This document shows, piece by piece, positions 49,251-62,320 of a stretch of 64,000 nt of DNA; the first letter of the stretch is position 1; each line of letters starts with the position of its first letter. Where the stretch lies: NCBI GenBank assembly GCA_008711295.1, contig VUYV01000231.1, positions 157,747 to 221,746 of the forward strand, read 5' to 3'. The notes beneath the pieces are model-generated. The model was given only the letters and a program-made list of their open reading frames with translations, ran no database searches and was not told the DNA's origin. Origin of the DNA: Anarhynchus alexandrinus (lineage: Eukaryota > Chordata > Aves > Charadriiformes > Charadriidae). The position numbers and the translations under genes were made by a program.

Positions 49251-50400
49251 GCTTGTTGAGAATGAGCGACTGAGAGGTTTATTTAATGCATAATTCAGTG
49301 GTTATGCTATTATTGCCATTTTTATTTTTACTCCTTGTCCTTTGCACTTTTACATATGCATTTTATTTAAAATTCCGGGAATTATTTATGCAATTTCTTT
49401 CACAGGAACTCTCGAAGGCTTCCTGCACTAGTGATCAACTACCAGAGAATTTAGGCTTCTGCTCCTGGTTAAGCTGATTATGAGAGAGTGAGTTGAATCT
49501 TTGCACGTGCCACAAAGAGCAGCATTTGATCTTACATATACATACACACAAACATATATATACACCTATATGTACACAGACCCAGTTTCTGCAGCTGCAT
49601 ATGAAAACTCTCACTAAATGAATATTCCTTGGAGCAGAAAGTGACCTTTCTTCTGCATTTGGCAATGGCATTGTACATTTAGGGATATCTCACTGTAAAT
49701 ATTATTCTCAGTAGTGCCAACTTGCAGTGAACGGAGTGTATTAATAATGAAAAAAGCAGCAGTATCATGAAGAGAGCATATGATCACGTCCACACTTTTC
49801 TTTGTTGTCGCTGATCTGTAGTATTGGGTCTAAGACTGTAGGCCCTTCTCAAGTAAGATTCACGTAGTAGTTTCAGGGCATGTTTTGTACACATTCTGCT
49901 GCAATCTGAGGCTCTCTCTGTAGGGATGATTTGACGAGCTTGTCAGCTCCGATCACCTGCACAATGGTGCTGCCGCACAAAGAGGCTCTCTCCCAAATTT
50001 GCTTCATGGTTATTTTTCCTCCTTCTATACTGTGTGCTCTAAAAATAAGAATAAATGGAATTCCCAGTTTCCAAAGTCAAAGACAGCGTGAATTGATATT
50101 GCCCACCGAAATGCAGTGAGACTAAATCAATAACATCTGCAATAAGGCATAATGAAGACAAAATTATATCTCAGCTTTCCCGAACAGCTGCGAATCTATT
50201 TTTAATGATCCTCATTTTTGGCAGTCAGCTAAACAACTTTTAAAATGTCCTCGATAATGGATTGTTAAGTAGATCAGCAATGCAGAACACTGAAATGCCA
50301 TTAATTGCAGCTTCTTCTGTGTGGTCTGTAGTACTTGGCACGAAAACACCCTCACTCTATAGCTAGACTTGAAAACATATGCGGCACCCTAGGGTAGTTA
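49250..50400. promoter_or_regulatory. Candidate enhancer cluster with E-box plus MEF2 pair
   Basis: Two AT-rich motif-dense blocks (about 49270-49410 and 49930-50320) are separated by a small CA/TA tract near 49535-49580. CAGCTG at 50185-50190 lies five bases before a full MEF2 consensus, CTATTTTTAA, at 50196-50205. Other words include GCCATTAATTGC and TTATTTAATGCATAATTC. A regulatory role is inferred from motifs; conservation was not tested. Confidence 0.38.
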
Positions 50401-52320
50401 GAAAAAAAAGAAGTGACTTTAAATAGGTGACTTAAAGAATAATGCGGTGTGATTGCTACCACTGATTTGTGCTTTTTTGAGGTCGGGTTTTTAGGGAAAC
50501 TCTATCTGTTTTCACAGGCTTGCCATATCATTCAGTGATACCACTCTGTATGATGACAGCTTTGTACACTGATAACCAAGCTCCCGGGCTTGGCCTCTCA
50601 GGCTCTCAGCATAGCTTCTCGGTCTGAAAAGGCTGAAAGAGTTTGTTTTCTCCCAGCACTGGTGGAGTTCATCACGGTGAGATTCAACATGGCATTTTAA
50701 ACCTCAGTCTGATGTGTATTTTTTTTTAAATGCAGAGTATACAGTGACAATGGAGGTGGTGAAAGAGAGTGGTGGACTGAGAGGTGTATTTGGTTGTTCT
50801 TTGTACTAAGTCACGTAGGTCATGCTCATCTGGGATGAACAATGTCTCCTGGCAAGGCAGAAAACAGGGAAAAAGGGCTTCCCATGGAATCTGCTCACGG
50901 TGATGCTATGCAATGTGAATTGATGAGGTTACTATGGGGCTGTAATTATTACTCATCTTGCATGGTGATTTGAACAATGCTGACCTCCCAATTTGCTGAG
51001 CTTTGCTCTTCCTTATACCTAGCAATGAAATTGAGTTCATGTGTACCAGTTCTGTTTGGTACAAAATTAATCAATATTACTGTTCACACCTCATCCCGTT
51101 GCTCCACAAGCTGCATGCTTCTTCCCTAATGAACATACAGTCCACATACAGGTCTCCATGCTGCTCTTTGAAAGCCTTCAAATGACTTCTTAGGACAAAT
51201 GTGGTTTCTTCATTTGGCTCCATTCCCTGGGAAAGGTTGGTGGTGAGGGAGGGCTGACACTAGACCACACTCATGGCAGCAGGGTTGGGATGATGGAGCA
51301 TGCTCGTTTCAAAACAAACACATAAATGGTCACCAGAAACACTCAGCAGAACCTCACTTGTCTATATCTACTGGTGATCTGGTTGTCTATTTTAAAATAT
51401 TTGGCGAGTACTCAGACACTGGAAATACACGCCCAACCTCAAACTTCTGTCACATACGTTTGGGAGTTGTCCTTATGGCATCCATATTTACCTTTCCTCT
51501 CTGGTCAGCTGACCCAGCATCTCTCTTGAGGAATTTTGGTACATCCCTTGCACTGGTGGGCTAATAAGCACTTTGTGTTGATATCAGTTCCACATTCAGT
51601 TGACCCCAGTGGGCTTCTTGTCTTCTTATTTTCCTTGGATGTGCGGTGTTTGGTTTTAGATTGTTAAAGTCAAAAAAAATGGTCAGCAGGTCATCTGCTT
51701 GTACTTGCAGTGTGCTGCCTTTTTGCCCGAGAATGAGTCTGATCCTGATTTTCGTGAGTTTCTGATTCCTGCTTCACAACGCTCCGGTGTCATTCTGCTC
51801 ACATTTTGATAAGAGCATTTCATGGCGCAGGGAGTGCAGTGCTCCTGAAATGGCTCCTCAGTGGAAAAAGTACTGCATGTTTGTCTTCCATGTTTATCTT
51901 AAAAATCACAGCAGTATAAAAATACTCTTTGCAGGGTGGGAGGGAACATTAATGTCTGCAGCTTGTTACTCTGAATCCTTGATGCCTTTGTCTCCTCTAT
52001 CTCTAGATATCTGAGAGCTCTATTTGTATGTTTGGAAAGCAGTTGCTATGGTCTAAGTTGATTAAGCAGGTTAAGGAGAGACCACACAGTGCTGTGTTAT
52101 GAGGATTTTACTTTTGCTCGTGTTAAATGCAAGTTTTCCACTCTTTGTCTAAGCAAAACTAGCATAAGTATATATAGCTGTTGTTTCTGAGTGGCAAAAT
52201 ACCACAGGTTCCCACAGATGGGATATTTTTAATAGGCATTTAACAACCAATCTGGCCGCCCAGCCATTGAGTCCCTCTGTCTGTCCTCCTCCGGCATTCC
52301 TTCAGGAGGACTAGGTGGGA
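50401..52320. other. Noncoding DNA, nothing specific seen
   Basis: Short frames only, with no repeat family or RNA gene recognised. Confidence 0.5.
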
Positions 52321-53028
52321 TTATTTGTTTGTTCTGTGGAGTACACAAATGCTCTTCCATGCCCCCCAACCCACCCCCATGTCAGTCCTAATCCCAGTTT
52401 GCTTTTGCGTTTTATTTTTCCATTTACCACTAGCAGGTTCCTCTGCAAACCTTTCACTGTGTCTCTCTATTTCACGATAAGTAAACATGATGTTGCCATT
52501 TGTGATAACTTCAGTCTTCCTACAGGAAATTAAAAACATGCCCTGAAATTCCTGCACAAACATGCAACCATCTAACTGGAAGGAGAGCATGTTATGTATC
52601 AGGAGAATGATAACTGCATTATTCGGAAGGAGAGGAGGACGAAACTGTTTCAAGACATCAGGCTGCATATATGATCTCTCACAGAGGAGCATTACAAGGT
52701 ATAGTCCATGAATCAGAGGAGCATCCCGTCGGCACTGGGGAATTTTAATGAAGTGAATGAAATTCTCATCATGTCTAAACCAGAAATTAACATGCATCAC
52801 TTTTTTCTTCCCATGGCTCTTACTGCCAGCTTCAGCTATTTTGAAATATTTGGGGCCAAAGCAGGAGCAAATCTCTAGAGGGAAGAAAGCTATTAACATC
52901 ACCAATAGTTCACAACACAGCTTTGTTTCTTGAAAGGCACAGACACGGCAGGAGGTGCTCCGTGCGGCTGCACGATGGCTGCGCGACTTTGAAATAATGG
53001 CCCCTGGGGCCCTGAGCCTACAAACCAT
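52321..53028 (-). CDS. Longest gap-free open frame, 235 codons, unsupported
   Basis: An uninterrupted - strand frame starts at an ATG at 53028 within a CpG-rich patch and ends at 52321. The product is mixed, with basic and hydrophobic segments (for example LCCELLVMLIAFFPLEIC near residues 37-54 and NNAVIILLIHNMLSFQL near residue 137), and no domain I recognise. It has no clear signal peptide, Kozak context or splice pattern. Its length is unusual but not impossible by chance in 64 kb. It could equally be a conserved noncoding block that happens to lack stops. Confidence 0.12.
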   Translation of the reverse strand: MVCRLRAPGAIISKSRSHRAAARSTSCRVCAFQETKLCCELLVMLIAFFPLEICSCFGPKYFKIAEAGSKSHGKKKVMHVNFWFRHDENFIHFIKIPQCRRDAPLIHGLYLVMLLCERSYMQPDVLKQFRPPLLPNNAVIILLIHNMLSFQLDGCMFVQEFQGMFLISCRKTEVITNGNIMFTYREIERHSERFAEEPASGKWKNKTQKQTGIRTDMGVGWGAWKSICVLHRTNK

Positions 53029-53165
53029 TTCTCATGCGACCGAGAGACCCCTGGGTTGTGTCAGAGCTCCTTGTGAGAGGCAGGGCTGGCCGAGTGCCGT
53101 CCTCATCTCCGGCACTGAGGACCACTGGGGTCGGTAGGAAGCCTCAGCGACCCGACCAGAATTCG
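52940..53165. promoter_or_regulatory. CpG-rich patch
   Basis: About 15 CpG lie in roughly 230 bp, against strongly CpG-poor flanks. The patch covers the ATG of the 235-codon - strand frame. It may be a small orphan CpG island; promoter activity is inference. Confidence 0.35.
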
Positions 53166-54060
53166 GACCAAGCTGATAAAAAGCATTTTACTAGATGGGC
53201 TATGCAGTCCAAGTGACATTTTACTCATGGCTAGGCCTGCGGTCATGCTATCTGCTGAAGAAACGTGGCCCTTTGTTATTTTTTTGACAAAATGGTCTCA
53301 AACAGACACTTCCCTGCTACACCCGTGTTCGGTGCAGCTGAGAAGAAACAAGGGTTTTAGTGAAATGCAAAATCACGCGATTATAAAGAAAGGGTGGATA
53401 AAAAAGGAACCCTTTCATTTAGTTCTTGTTCCAAAATTTCCTCCCAATCTTATGAATGAATCTGCGGCGATACAGGGGAACATTAGCACCAGCATAGGTA
53501 GCTATTTAATATCAGAATTTCCTATTCAAGGTCTGAGACTGGCAAACTGTCTCCAGTAATGCACGTACTTTATTTCAACACACCAGAGCAGTGGATTTCC
53601 TTAGTGCAGGTAGTTATAAAGGGCACAATTTATGTGTATGCCATATTTGTATGTTAACTGCTGTGAGTTTTCCCCCAGATTTGTCCTTGTAAGCAAAACG
53701 TGTGGATGTCCCATTCATCAGGTCAAAATTAACAACAATAATATACTGCTCATTGCAAGCTGGTAAATAAAGAGGAGCCAGACCTGTGACATGGCCATTG
53801 CACATGGAAATTGATACGTAAATAGTTCACAAAAAACATCTGAAGAGGTTTTGTGCAAGAATACATATGGAATTTTAGGATCATAATGTCCTCTGTGGAA
53901 AATGGCTTCCTTTGTGTATTTCTATGTCATACCCTTACACAGAGGAGGCTGAAAACACTTGACTTAGTTCCTATTTCCCATCAAATGCTATAATCTCATA
54001 AATTACTTTTTCTCACACAAATTTGAAAAAAAAACCCACCAACAAATCAAACAAGGTCTA
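53166..54060. other. Noncoding DNA, nothing specific seen
   Basis: A 110-codon + frame (53227-53559) has no recognisable domain. No repeat was identified. Confidence 0.5.
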
Positions 54061-55030
54061 TTTTAATTTCAGGCTTTATTTTATCTTAGAAGTCAATTCA
54101 GACTCTACACCTGCTCTTCAGTCCAGCTTCCAATTTTGGTTATTCCATATAATTATTTCCTTCAATATTTAAATATTTCCTTTTTCTGCATGAGAGACCC
54201 ACATAATCAGTAAGGGAAACTAACTGAATATATGGGCGAGAGAAAATGATTAGAGGCAAAGTGGTGTCAAGTTAACACATGGTGCAAGCGGAATAACAGA
54301 AACCCATTGTTCAGCTGTAGTAGGAACATGATTGTGCGCGGTAAGCTACAAATTTCCACTCTGTTCAGGAAAACCGTGGTTTTTAAATCTAAGAAGTGTT
54401 GCTTTTAATTTAGTGTACTCAAAATTTGCCTTACAGGAAAGTAAGCCAACCTTTGATTTAACTGTGTTTACCTATAATCATAAAAAAAAATCAGGTACTT
54501 GGGTTTTACTTTGATTGCGGAGTCTGTGTTGGCAAACAAGACATATTTGTCCTTTTATGGCAGTTTAATTTAGGACAACCACTGAGATTTCATGTCAAAA
54601 TAACATGCTAGTAACATGTCATCAAAACACCTGGTGTGGCTGGAATGGCCAAGCAATCAAACACTTCATGATTTAAAACAAAATAAAAATAAAATAATTG
54701 CTGCTTAATACTGCCAAAAGGAAGGTTAAATGTGATCTACCTAAAAGCTTGTGTGTTGTTAAATAAGAATAATAATTAAAAAACAGTCCAGGATATCTGT
54801 ATTCCTTCATGTTTCTACTGGTAACCCTGTGGTTAAGTCAAGTAATGATTGATTTTGAGAGAATTATAGCTATTATAAACTGTAATCAGCAGAGGATGAG
54901 AATAATTACGCAGAGAAAGGGGGAAAAAAGCTGAAACATGGCTGAGCAATATTCTGATTGATGGCAAAGTCATTTCCTGGCTGTTAATGACTGATTTTTC
55001 AACAGTCAGCACAAGCGCTAACCCTGTGGG
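54060..55030. promoter_or_regulatory. Candidate conserved non-coding element
   Basis: Very AT-rich, with TAATTA at 54903-54908 (GAATAATTACGCAG), CTGTAATCAGC, TCTGATTGATGGC and GCTGTTAATGACTG. It has no transposon and few CpG. The right part (about 54840-55015) is the most enhancer-like. Inference from texture. Confidence 0.33.
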
Positions 55031-56276
55031 GGAAAAGGGAAAGGAATGGTCATGTTATACAGAAAACTACTGTCCTCGACTTCTCGTTTTCATTAGGAAT
55101 GGGTGAGCAGGCTCGAAAAAAACCTGCCCACCCTCGTTCAGGATCACCTCTGTGTGACAAGACTGCAGCTTGGGTTGAGCGTGTTTGGAAGGGCTGTGAG
55201 TTGTCCTCTTGGTTTGTCCTGGAAGTGCCCAGTGAGCCTTCAGCCCCTGCAAGCTCCTGCATCCCCAAACCCTGCCAAAGCACCCTGGGGAGGGCCGTTT
55301 TTGTGATACTACAGGGCATGAGCAGAACAGAACTGCGCATATGACAGAAATCCTGTCTCAGTGAGATGTTCAGATAGTTTATATGATCTGAAAAGTTTTC
55401 TATTAATGAAAGCTCATTTGATCCATCGGTTGTCTTTGGCATTTTGGTATTCTCAGGTGAAGCGAGTTCCAGTCTCCCCAGCTTCAGGCTGGTCAGATGT
55501 TACCCTTTGTGTCCTGTCTGCGAGCTTCCCTCCTTGATAGCTTACATCTGCTCTCCTCCCGTCCTCAGACCTCTCTTGTTTTGCTCTCAGGAGAAAGGCA
55601 TGTCCCCTCCAGAAAGGCTAATTACCTGCCCCTCGCCACATTTCTGCGTGCGTGCACATGTGCTGGCGATATGCACACAGGCCAGAGCGAGCGAGCACCG
55701 TGGGGGGTGGGATGCCGAGCAAAAAAACAATCGCTCTGATCTTACACGAGTCTCTGAAGGAATGTCTGATGGGGATGCATGTGCATTTTCAAGTCCTAAA
55801 ATAATTTTAATTTCTATTTTATGCTGCATGTGGTCACGGAGTGGACAAGCCTACAGAACAGCGGGCTCCGCTTGACAGCCGTGTGCTCTCTGAACTGTGA
55901 CACTTCCAAAAAAGAGACTAATTTATCTTATCATCCACAACCATAAAATAGGGTAAGGGATGGAAATAGATTAGAACCCATAAAACTGGGGGAAGCGAGA
56001 CAGCCGCCATCCAGGAAGGGACAGACACTGCCCTGCGGGGTCCTGCTGACTTTGAAGAAACTTGTGGATCATTTACTGCTGGCTCCACGAAGTGTCTCCT
56101 GTCATGGGAACTCTCCCATCAACTTTGAGCACCCAGAGAAGCTCCAGAAACATGCTTTTTCAGATCCCCCCTTTCTCTCTTAGTGCAAAGATGGTGTAGG
56201 TACTGGATTTCGAGAGCTGGCCGAACACCGACAAGCACTGCTTGCCTGCAAACCTGCTCCAAATGCTTCTATAGTA
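55031..56276. other. Noncoding DNA, nothing specific seen
   Basis: Overlapping frames on both strands (55050-55442 -, 55444-55875 +) have no recognisable domain. A minor CpG-rich spot lies near 55640-55720. Confidence 0.5.
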
Positions 56277-56370
56277 TCATGGAATCATAGAATCATAGAA
56301 TGGTTTAGGTTAGAAGGGACCTTGAAGATCATCGAGTTCCAACCCCACTGCCATAGGCAGTTTTCCATCT
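56277..56370 (-). mobile_element. CR1 LINE 3' end, - strand
   Basis: Read on the - strand, this ends with the CR1 3' signature. On the + strand it shows ATCATAGAATCATAGAATGG, then AGAAGGGACCTTGAAGATCATC, then GTTCCAACCCCACTGCCAT. Only the last 90 or so bases remain, an extreme 5' truncation, so it is inert. The octamer tail faces left. Confidence 0.93.
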
Positions 56371-59300
56371 GCCCAAGAAATTATGCCTGCATAATGCTTA
56401 GCACTTTCTAGTGGATTTTCAAATGCCACAGAAAAACTTGGGTGGTGGATTTTCAATTAATTGCAAAAATTCAAATTGTCCAGAGTTTATGGTCCCGATT
56501 GGAAACTGTGTAATACTAGCTTGATGTGAGTGCTGTCTCACTGATTTTAGTGGAATTGTACCAATTGGTGAAAACAGATGGAGTGAAGAATGCGGTTAGC
56601 AGCTGTATCTCCTCCCAACAGCAGGTCAAATGCATCTCAGCAGCCGAAAGTACCAGAAAAGAAGGGAGATCAGCAGAATAAATGTTAGAAACATAAAGTG
56701 TCTGTAATTCAGACTTGATAGCATTGGGATTCTTCATTAGGGACAGTAAAAGAGACAAATAAACAGAGAGAGGGAGAAAGATGAACTACTTACAAGCAGT
56801 GTATACAGTGGAGTAATAAATCCTTCTACTGACTCACTCGGAGGCTCAGTGAAGAGATTGCTGCTTTCCTCTTCTTTAACTCCTCAGGCAGTGCCTCTGA
56901 AATCTCCACTCTGCCACAGGACCCTACAGAACATTGTCCAAAGACAGGACAGAAGATCTTCTATTTTCTTCCAAGCCAATTTACTAGTCATTTAAATCTC
57001 TGTTTAACAAACTCTCCTCTTTGGGGATGCTGGCAAAGATTGGGATGAATGCGGTGGGATGCAGAATTCCTTCCCTTTTTTTTTTTTTCTTTTTCTTTTT
57101 TTTTTTTTCCTCATGCTTATTTTGTGGATATGATCTCAGGGTAAAATACTGAGCAATGTGTGGGTCACGGACAACTTATTGAACCCTGTGCTTTCAATAA
57201 CTCTTTTTCAATAGGCAGGAGGAAGCATGCAGGCTAGGATTAGTGTGCAGCAGTTTGCCTCCTGGGTATATATCAGTCCAGACATTTTCTCTCCTAGTGT
57301 GAAGTACATTTGCAGCAAGTGTTGCCTGAGATACTTTGAGGGAATCATGCCTAACTGGAAGCACATGGATAGTCCAATTGGTTTCAGTTACCATGTTTAG
57401 CAAGGAGCACATGCTTAAATTTCTTGCTGAACCTGAAGAGTCAGCAGGGGTGAATGGTGCGATGGTGGTACTGCTGTAGATTGCAATTTTCTGGTCACGG
57501 GGAAGGATAGGTAACAACAGTGACCATTTCCCATGTCATCCCTGGTGGCTGCAGCATGGGACGGAGCTGGGTTCACCTGGCCTCTCATCTTGCCCCCTCA
57601 CTCCATGTGATCTGGGCACAGTCATTTCTCATCAGCATTTCCATGTCCTACCTGTGAAATGAGTATGCTGGTATGGTTTGTGCTTCATGCACCTGGGTAC
57701 CTGCTATTAGACTAAGATGTCTAAAACTGTCATGTTTTTCTGCCTTTCATGATCAGCGATGCCTCTGAAGCTTTCCTCCCCGTGCCCCTGCTGGGACATG
57801 AGGACCCCATCCCAGCACCGTGTTCCCACTCCCACCTCCGATGTGAGCACAGTGTGCACCATGGAGCAGAGCCACAACTGAGGAGGTGCAGGGAGGGTGA
57901 AGTGGGAAGAGGAATAAGGTTTCAGTGGCACTGCAGAGGGACACTGCTGTAAGGCCGCTGCCTTTCAGTGAAGGCCTCGGGACAGCTGACAACTACCACA
58001 GCGAATGATGACCAGGCAGCGATTTCCACCAGGTCCTCTGCATCCTGCCTCAGCAAAGTCTTAGTCATAATCCATTCCCTGGTTCTGGCCTGGACTAACC
58101 ACCTTCCACAAGTCACGTCCCTCATCTCATTTCCAGGAGATGGCCAGCAAGACATCTTCCTCTCTCCTCCAGCCACCTCCAGAGTCCCTGGATTAACAGA
58201 TGGGCTTCCTGGGACTGAACAGATCTCACTGGATCTGGAAATATGGTTTGTTCAGACTGTTTGGAAAGTCATACTTCTACTCAGACATCCAACCAAGGAC
58301 ACAGGAACCTAAGTTTAGACCTCTTTTTTTCCCCCTTTCTGCTTTGAAAACAGTGGCTACATGTTGGGAAAGTTTTAGGTAAGCTTTGGGTGGAAAATGT
58401 TTTGCAAACCAGCCCCATGGGCTGCTTCCAGCCAAAGGTGCCTCTGGAAGCCAGAGGGTAGCTGATGCTGCCAGCAAAGCTGCCAGGCATTGCCAGCTAC
58501 CATGATGCTTTGTCATCCGGCCACTTGTTGACTGAAAACTGGATCAAGACCCACGCGCAAAAGATATATCTCTTTCCTGGGAAAGGGCAGCTTAGTACTT
58601 GCATATCACGTACAAGAGCAGCAAGCTTGCTGGGTTTTGTTTTCCTCTTTTCCTCCCTTTTGAAAGGAAATCGTGAGTCATGGTTCCAAAAATCTGAAAC
58701 ATAACAACACCGATGTCCAGATCAACAAACAGGCTAGCAGAAGGCCATGCGGAGCGGGGGTGGACTGACAGCCAAATGCCCTTGCCTGAGCAAAGGCAGC
58801 TAGTGAAACTTTGTCCTCCATCCTCTTTGGATGCCAAATGTATTCACTGAGTAAATGAGGCAGCTGGGTTGTTCCTCTTCAGGAAATGGCACAGGAAGAA
58901 GAGTCCTACAGTAGGTGACAGGCAGAGAAGCTGTCACGGGTGAACGTACTGCAGCTCTGTGCTGAAGACCAGCTTGCCAGAGATGTAACTTCACCCCATG
59001 CGTTCCACTACTGCTCGGATGTTCCTCCAGCTTGACCTGCTCTTCTCTTGCTCTCTGAGCAAGTTTCTTGCCAAGGTTTTCTCAAGAGTGCTCTCAGCCA
59101 ACAAACAGCAGTTTGTTCTCTTACACAGGGGCTTTTTCACCCCTAAAAAGCCTTTTATGTCATGAGTGCAACTTCCCACTGGCACGGCACTTCAAGAACA
59201 GACACAGAAAAATGAAGTTGGGAGATAACACACAGTGCAGTCTAATGAGGGCACCAGCATGGAGACATTTTTGCATTTTTTTAAAAGTGCCAAATAAATT

Positions 59301-59564
59301 CTGTTCAATAAAAGTGACAAGAAACCAATTTAAAGAGCAGGGAAGAATGAGAAGCATGAGTCACTGCTATATATGTTCTGAAAACTACAATAAAAATAAG
59401 CAGCTCTCCCAAAGCTGTGTCCTTTTGCCAGCACACAGCTTAGTAAGTAGTCTACAGGACAAGGCTGGGAGAGAAGTTACCCCATTTTTTTGTTTAGCAA
59501 GAGCACTAATGCAGCAGACAGGGTACTGATGCCAGCTACAGGGCCTGTGGAATCATAAGCACAC
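56371..59564. other. Noncoding DNA with T-rich tract
   Basis: A pyrimidine tract of T runs broken by C spans about 57076-57110. The text near 56520-56560 (CTCACTGATTTTAGTGGAATTG) weakly recalls an ancient amniote repeat. Frames such as 57968-58312 (+) and 59068-59529 (+) have no domain. Confidence 0.5.
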
Positions 59565-59603
59565 ATCCCATCCCATCCCATCCCATCCCATCCCATCCCA
59601 TCC
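59565..59603 (+). repeat. (ATCCC)n microsatellite, 7.8 units
   Basis: A perfect pentanucleotide tandem repeat of ATCCC, ending in ATCC at 59603. Confidence 0.95.
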
Positions 59604-62130
59604 TTCTGCCATACTGGAAATTTGCTGTCTCGTCTGCTGTGATGAGAGGTCAAGATTTTAGCTTACAATTTTCTCATGATCTAGAATGTCGCGTGGGAGC
59701 CAGCCCAGCTTTGCCTGATTGACCACAAGAAATGTGCACAAGCCCAGCAGTAATTCATGAGTCCAAAGGAAGCCCCAGTGAGTGACCTGCTCACAGGATT
59801 CCACTTCACCTTTAAGCCTTCTTTCCTCAGCAATCACAGAAGGTTTTAAAAATACTATGCTGAAAAGAAGCTTGGTTCTGCTGTATTAAGGTCTCTGGAG
59901 AATTTGCTTTTGCTCAGATCCTTTAGTTGCAGAGAAGGGGAGTCAGAGTGCCATGTTTGCAGTTTTAATTTTGGATGGCCAATGGCAGGATTGTTACAAA
60001 AATATTTCTTACAAGTATGTTTGCACAATGAAAGCATCTAATATGGCCAAAAGAAGCAGGGAAACTGCTCCTTTGTACAGCTTTGTACTTCTTTCTTTTT
60101 CGTGTTGAAGTGACAAAACACATAACAAGTTACATCTGACTTGGTGAAATTTTACATGTACAAGAGTTGGCTGGGAAATGCACTTTATCTGAACTTTGTG
60201 GCCAATGGCCAAGTTAAATAAACCCAATTAATATTAATTTCCCTTACCCCTTCCATCCCTTCCCTGGTAAATAGAACCACCTCTGGGATTTCTAATGGTA
60301 AGTTACCCTTGCAGCGTCTGGTTTAACTTGGCTACCATATCAACAAGATGTTTTTCCACTTTGAGTCTTTTTTCTCTTTCTTTTTAAACTTATAAAACTT
60401 CAGAATCCTCACTGCATCCTTATAACTTTTATTTCATAAGAGTATTTTAGTCTCTTTTAGTTCATGCTTAGCCATAAAAGCAATACAATCTAGCTTGTGG
60501 GATGTGACTTAAATTGTAAATATTTGTTATGTTTAAGAGCCTTGGGGTGGTGTGTGACTTGAATGGATATGAAGATATTTAACAAATAAATCTGTGTTCC
60601 AAAGTAGAAAGAATAATTTATTACCCATACAACACAAAAAATGAAGCCATGCTACAGCCACATCTTAGCATTAGCTCTGGTACCTTCCAAGAGTGTTCTT
60701 ACCAAAGAGAATTCTAACTTTAGGGTTTTTTTATGAAAAGTTGTCTTCTAAGATGGGTGCTATGAATATGGACTGAAGTTTGTATTGATTATATTCTGTG
60801 TGAGGTTTGTTACCAAAATAGTTGAGCAAACAGTCACAGATGTGAACTCCCTGCGCTACTCCCCCTGTTCTTCTCATAGAAATGTGGTACCCTGAGACTG
60901 CAGACTCTCTTTTGTCTCTGTGCACTGGGAACAGAACCTGGCTTGCCTGATTTGGAAAGCAGCTTGTGTGTTAGCAAATGAGCTTTCAGGATGGAGTTAG
61001 CATCTTAGTAACATGGATCAGGTTTAGTCAGCTGTCTCTTCAGGTCTGGCTGACGTTGGGAGCCATGGGGCTTCCAGTGCCTATGACATTCATCTATGGG
61101 GCCACTTTGCCAAGGCCAATCACTTTGTTACCAGGGCTGGGGCCAGGGGACAACGTGCAAGAGAATTTTCTTGATGTGAATGCAAGATGTTGATGAAACA
61201 TTCTTGATGTTGCTTAAAAAAAAAAAGGAAGATGAAGGGATGAAGCTGACAGAGAGTGGAGAAACTAATTCAGAAACTTCTCAACCTTGTCAGTTCACGT
61301 GACCTGTGGAGCTGAGACAGACAGATGCACTGTGACCAGCATGTGCCAGTACTTAGTGATGTGCTTTGGATAAACTTAGTCTCCATTGGAACACAGGAAC
61401 GGTTGCAAGGACACACCAAAGTCCGCCCTGTCTGATGGTCTGCCTCTGAGCATGGCCAAGAGCCGTGTGTGAGGACAGGGCAGACAAACTGTGGTCCTCT
61501 GGAGAGCACTGCCCAGCACCCCACAGTCTGCACAGACTGCTGGCTGTAGACAAGATGAAACTTTTGGTTTTCCCCTGTAGCTGCTTTTTCTAGACTGTTA
61601 GTTCATGGAAGTGGCATATACTAGAGTGTGGGTCTCATCAGAGTTTTCTTCTCAAGGGGAGACACTGGTGACTTTGTTTAGCCTTGCTGTAAGTGGTTGA
61701 ACTAACAAACCCGGCGAAGCCACAAACCCACTTCATGTGCCAGAGCCCTGTGGTAAAATGTCTGCAGAGCTTTAAAAATGCAAGACAGAAAATGGAAAGC
61801 TTCTGCCACATACAGAGCACTCCCTCAAGCCATTGGCTGTTTCGGATCAAGTTAGAGATACATTTCATGCATAAAAGGGAGAACTACATTGCTATAGAGG
61901 ATGGCTGCATTTTCTGCTGTGGGAATTTATACTTTACCTAATAGCTGTGACATGAAACCCTTTTGCAAACCACCCTGTCCAAACACTGAAGGGCTTTTTG
62001 CAGAAGGACAGAGCATCTGCAAAAGCTGCCAAGAACTGTTGTGCCTTTGCCTCAAGTCAAAGAGTAATGTATTGACTCTCAATGTGATTAGGATGGACTT
62101 TTGCCCAGAACAGGAAAATTGGTTCTGAAT
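59604..62130. other. Noncoding DNA, nothing specific seen
   Basis: No gene or named repeat. An A11-type run lies near 61217-61227. AT-rich parts (59980-60260, 60420-60620) have mild enhancer-like texture. Confidence 0.5.
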
Positions 62131-62320
62131 TAAAATTGCTCTTCAGAAGTGGCTCTTTGTTAATGACATTATTATTATTATTTTATTTTAATGTAATTAG
62201 GGTTATGTTCTTAAATCATAATTGTCATCATTATACTTTCCTTAAGTCAGCATAGCATTACATTTAGTGATCTTAGTAATGACGCAAAAGAGTTGTGAAT
62301 CTCACCTGCCACGGGTAGTG
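62130..62320. promoter_or_regulatory. Candidate conserved non-coding element
   Basis: AT-rich, with (ATT)n at about 62169-62180, TAATTA at 62194-62199 (ATGTAATTAGGG), and AAATCATAATTG and AGTAATGACGC words (the last resembles a CRE half-site). Enhancer-like texture only. Confidence 0.28.

Noticed and set aside
60978..61193. Possible acyltransferase-like exon
   Set aside because: The segment FIYGATLPRPITLLPGLG looked familiar, but no family motif could be confirmed and no splice sites frame it.
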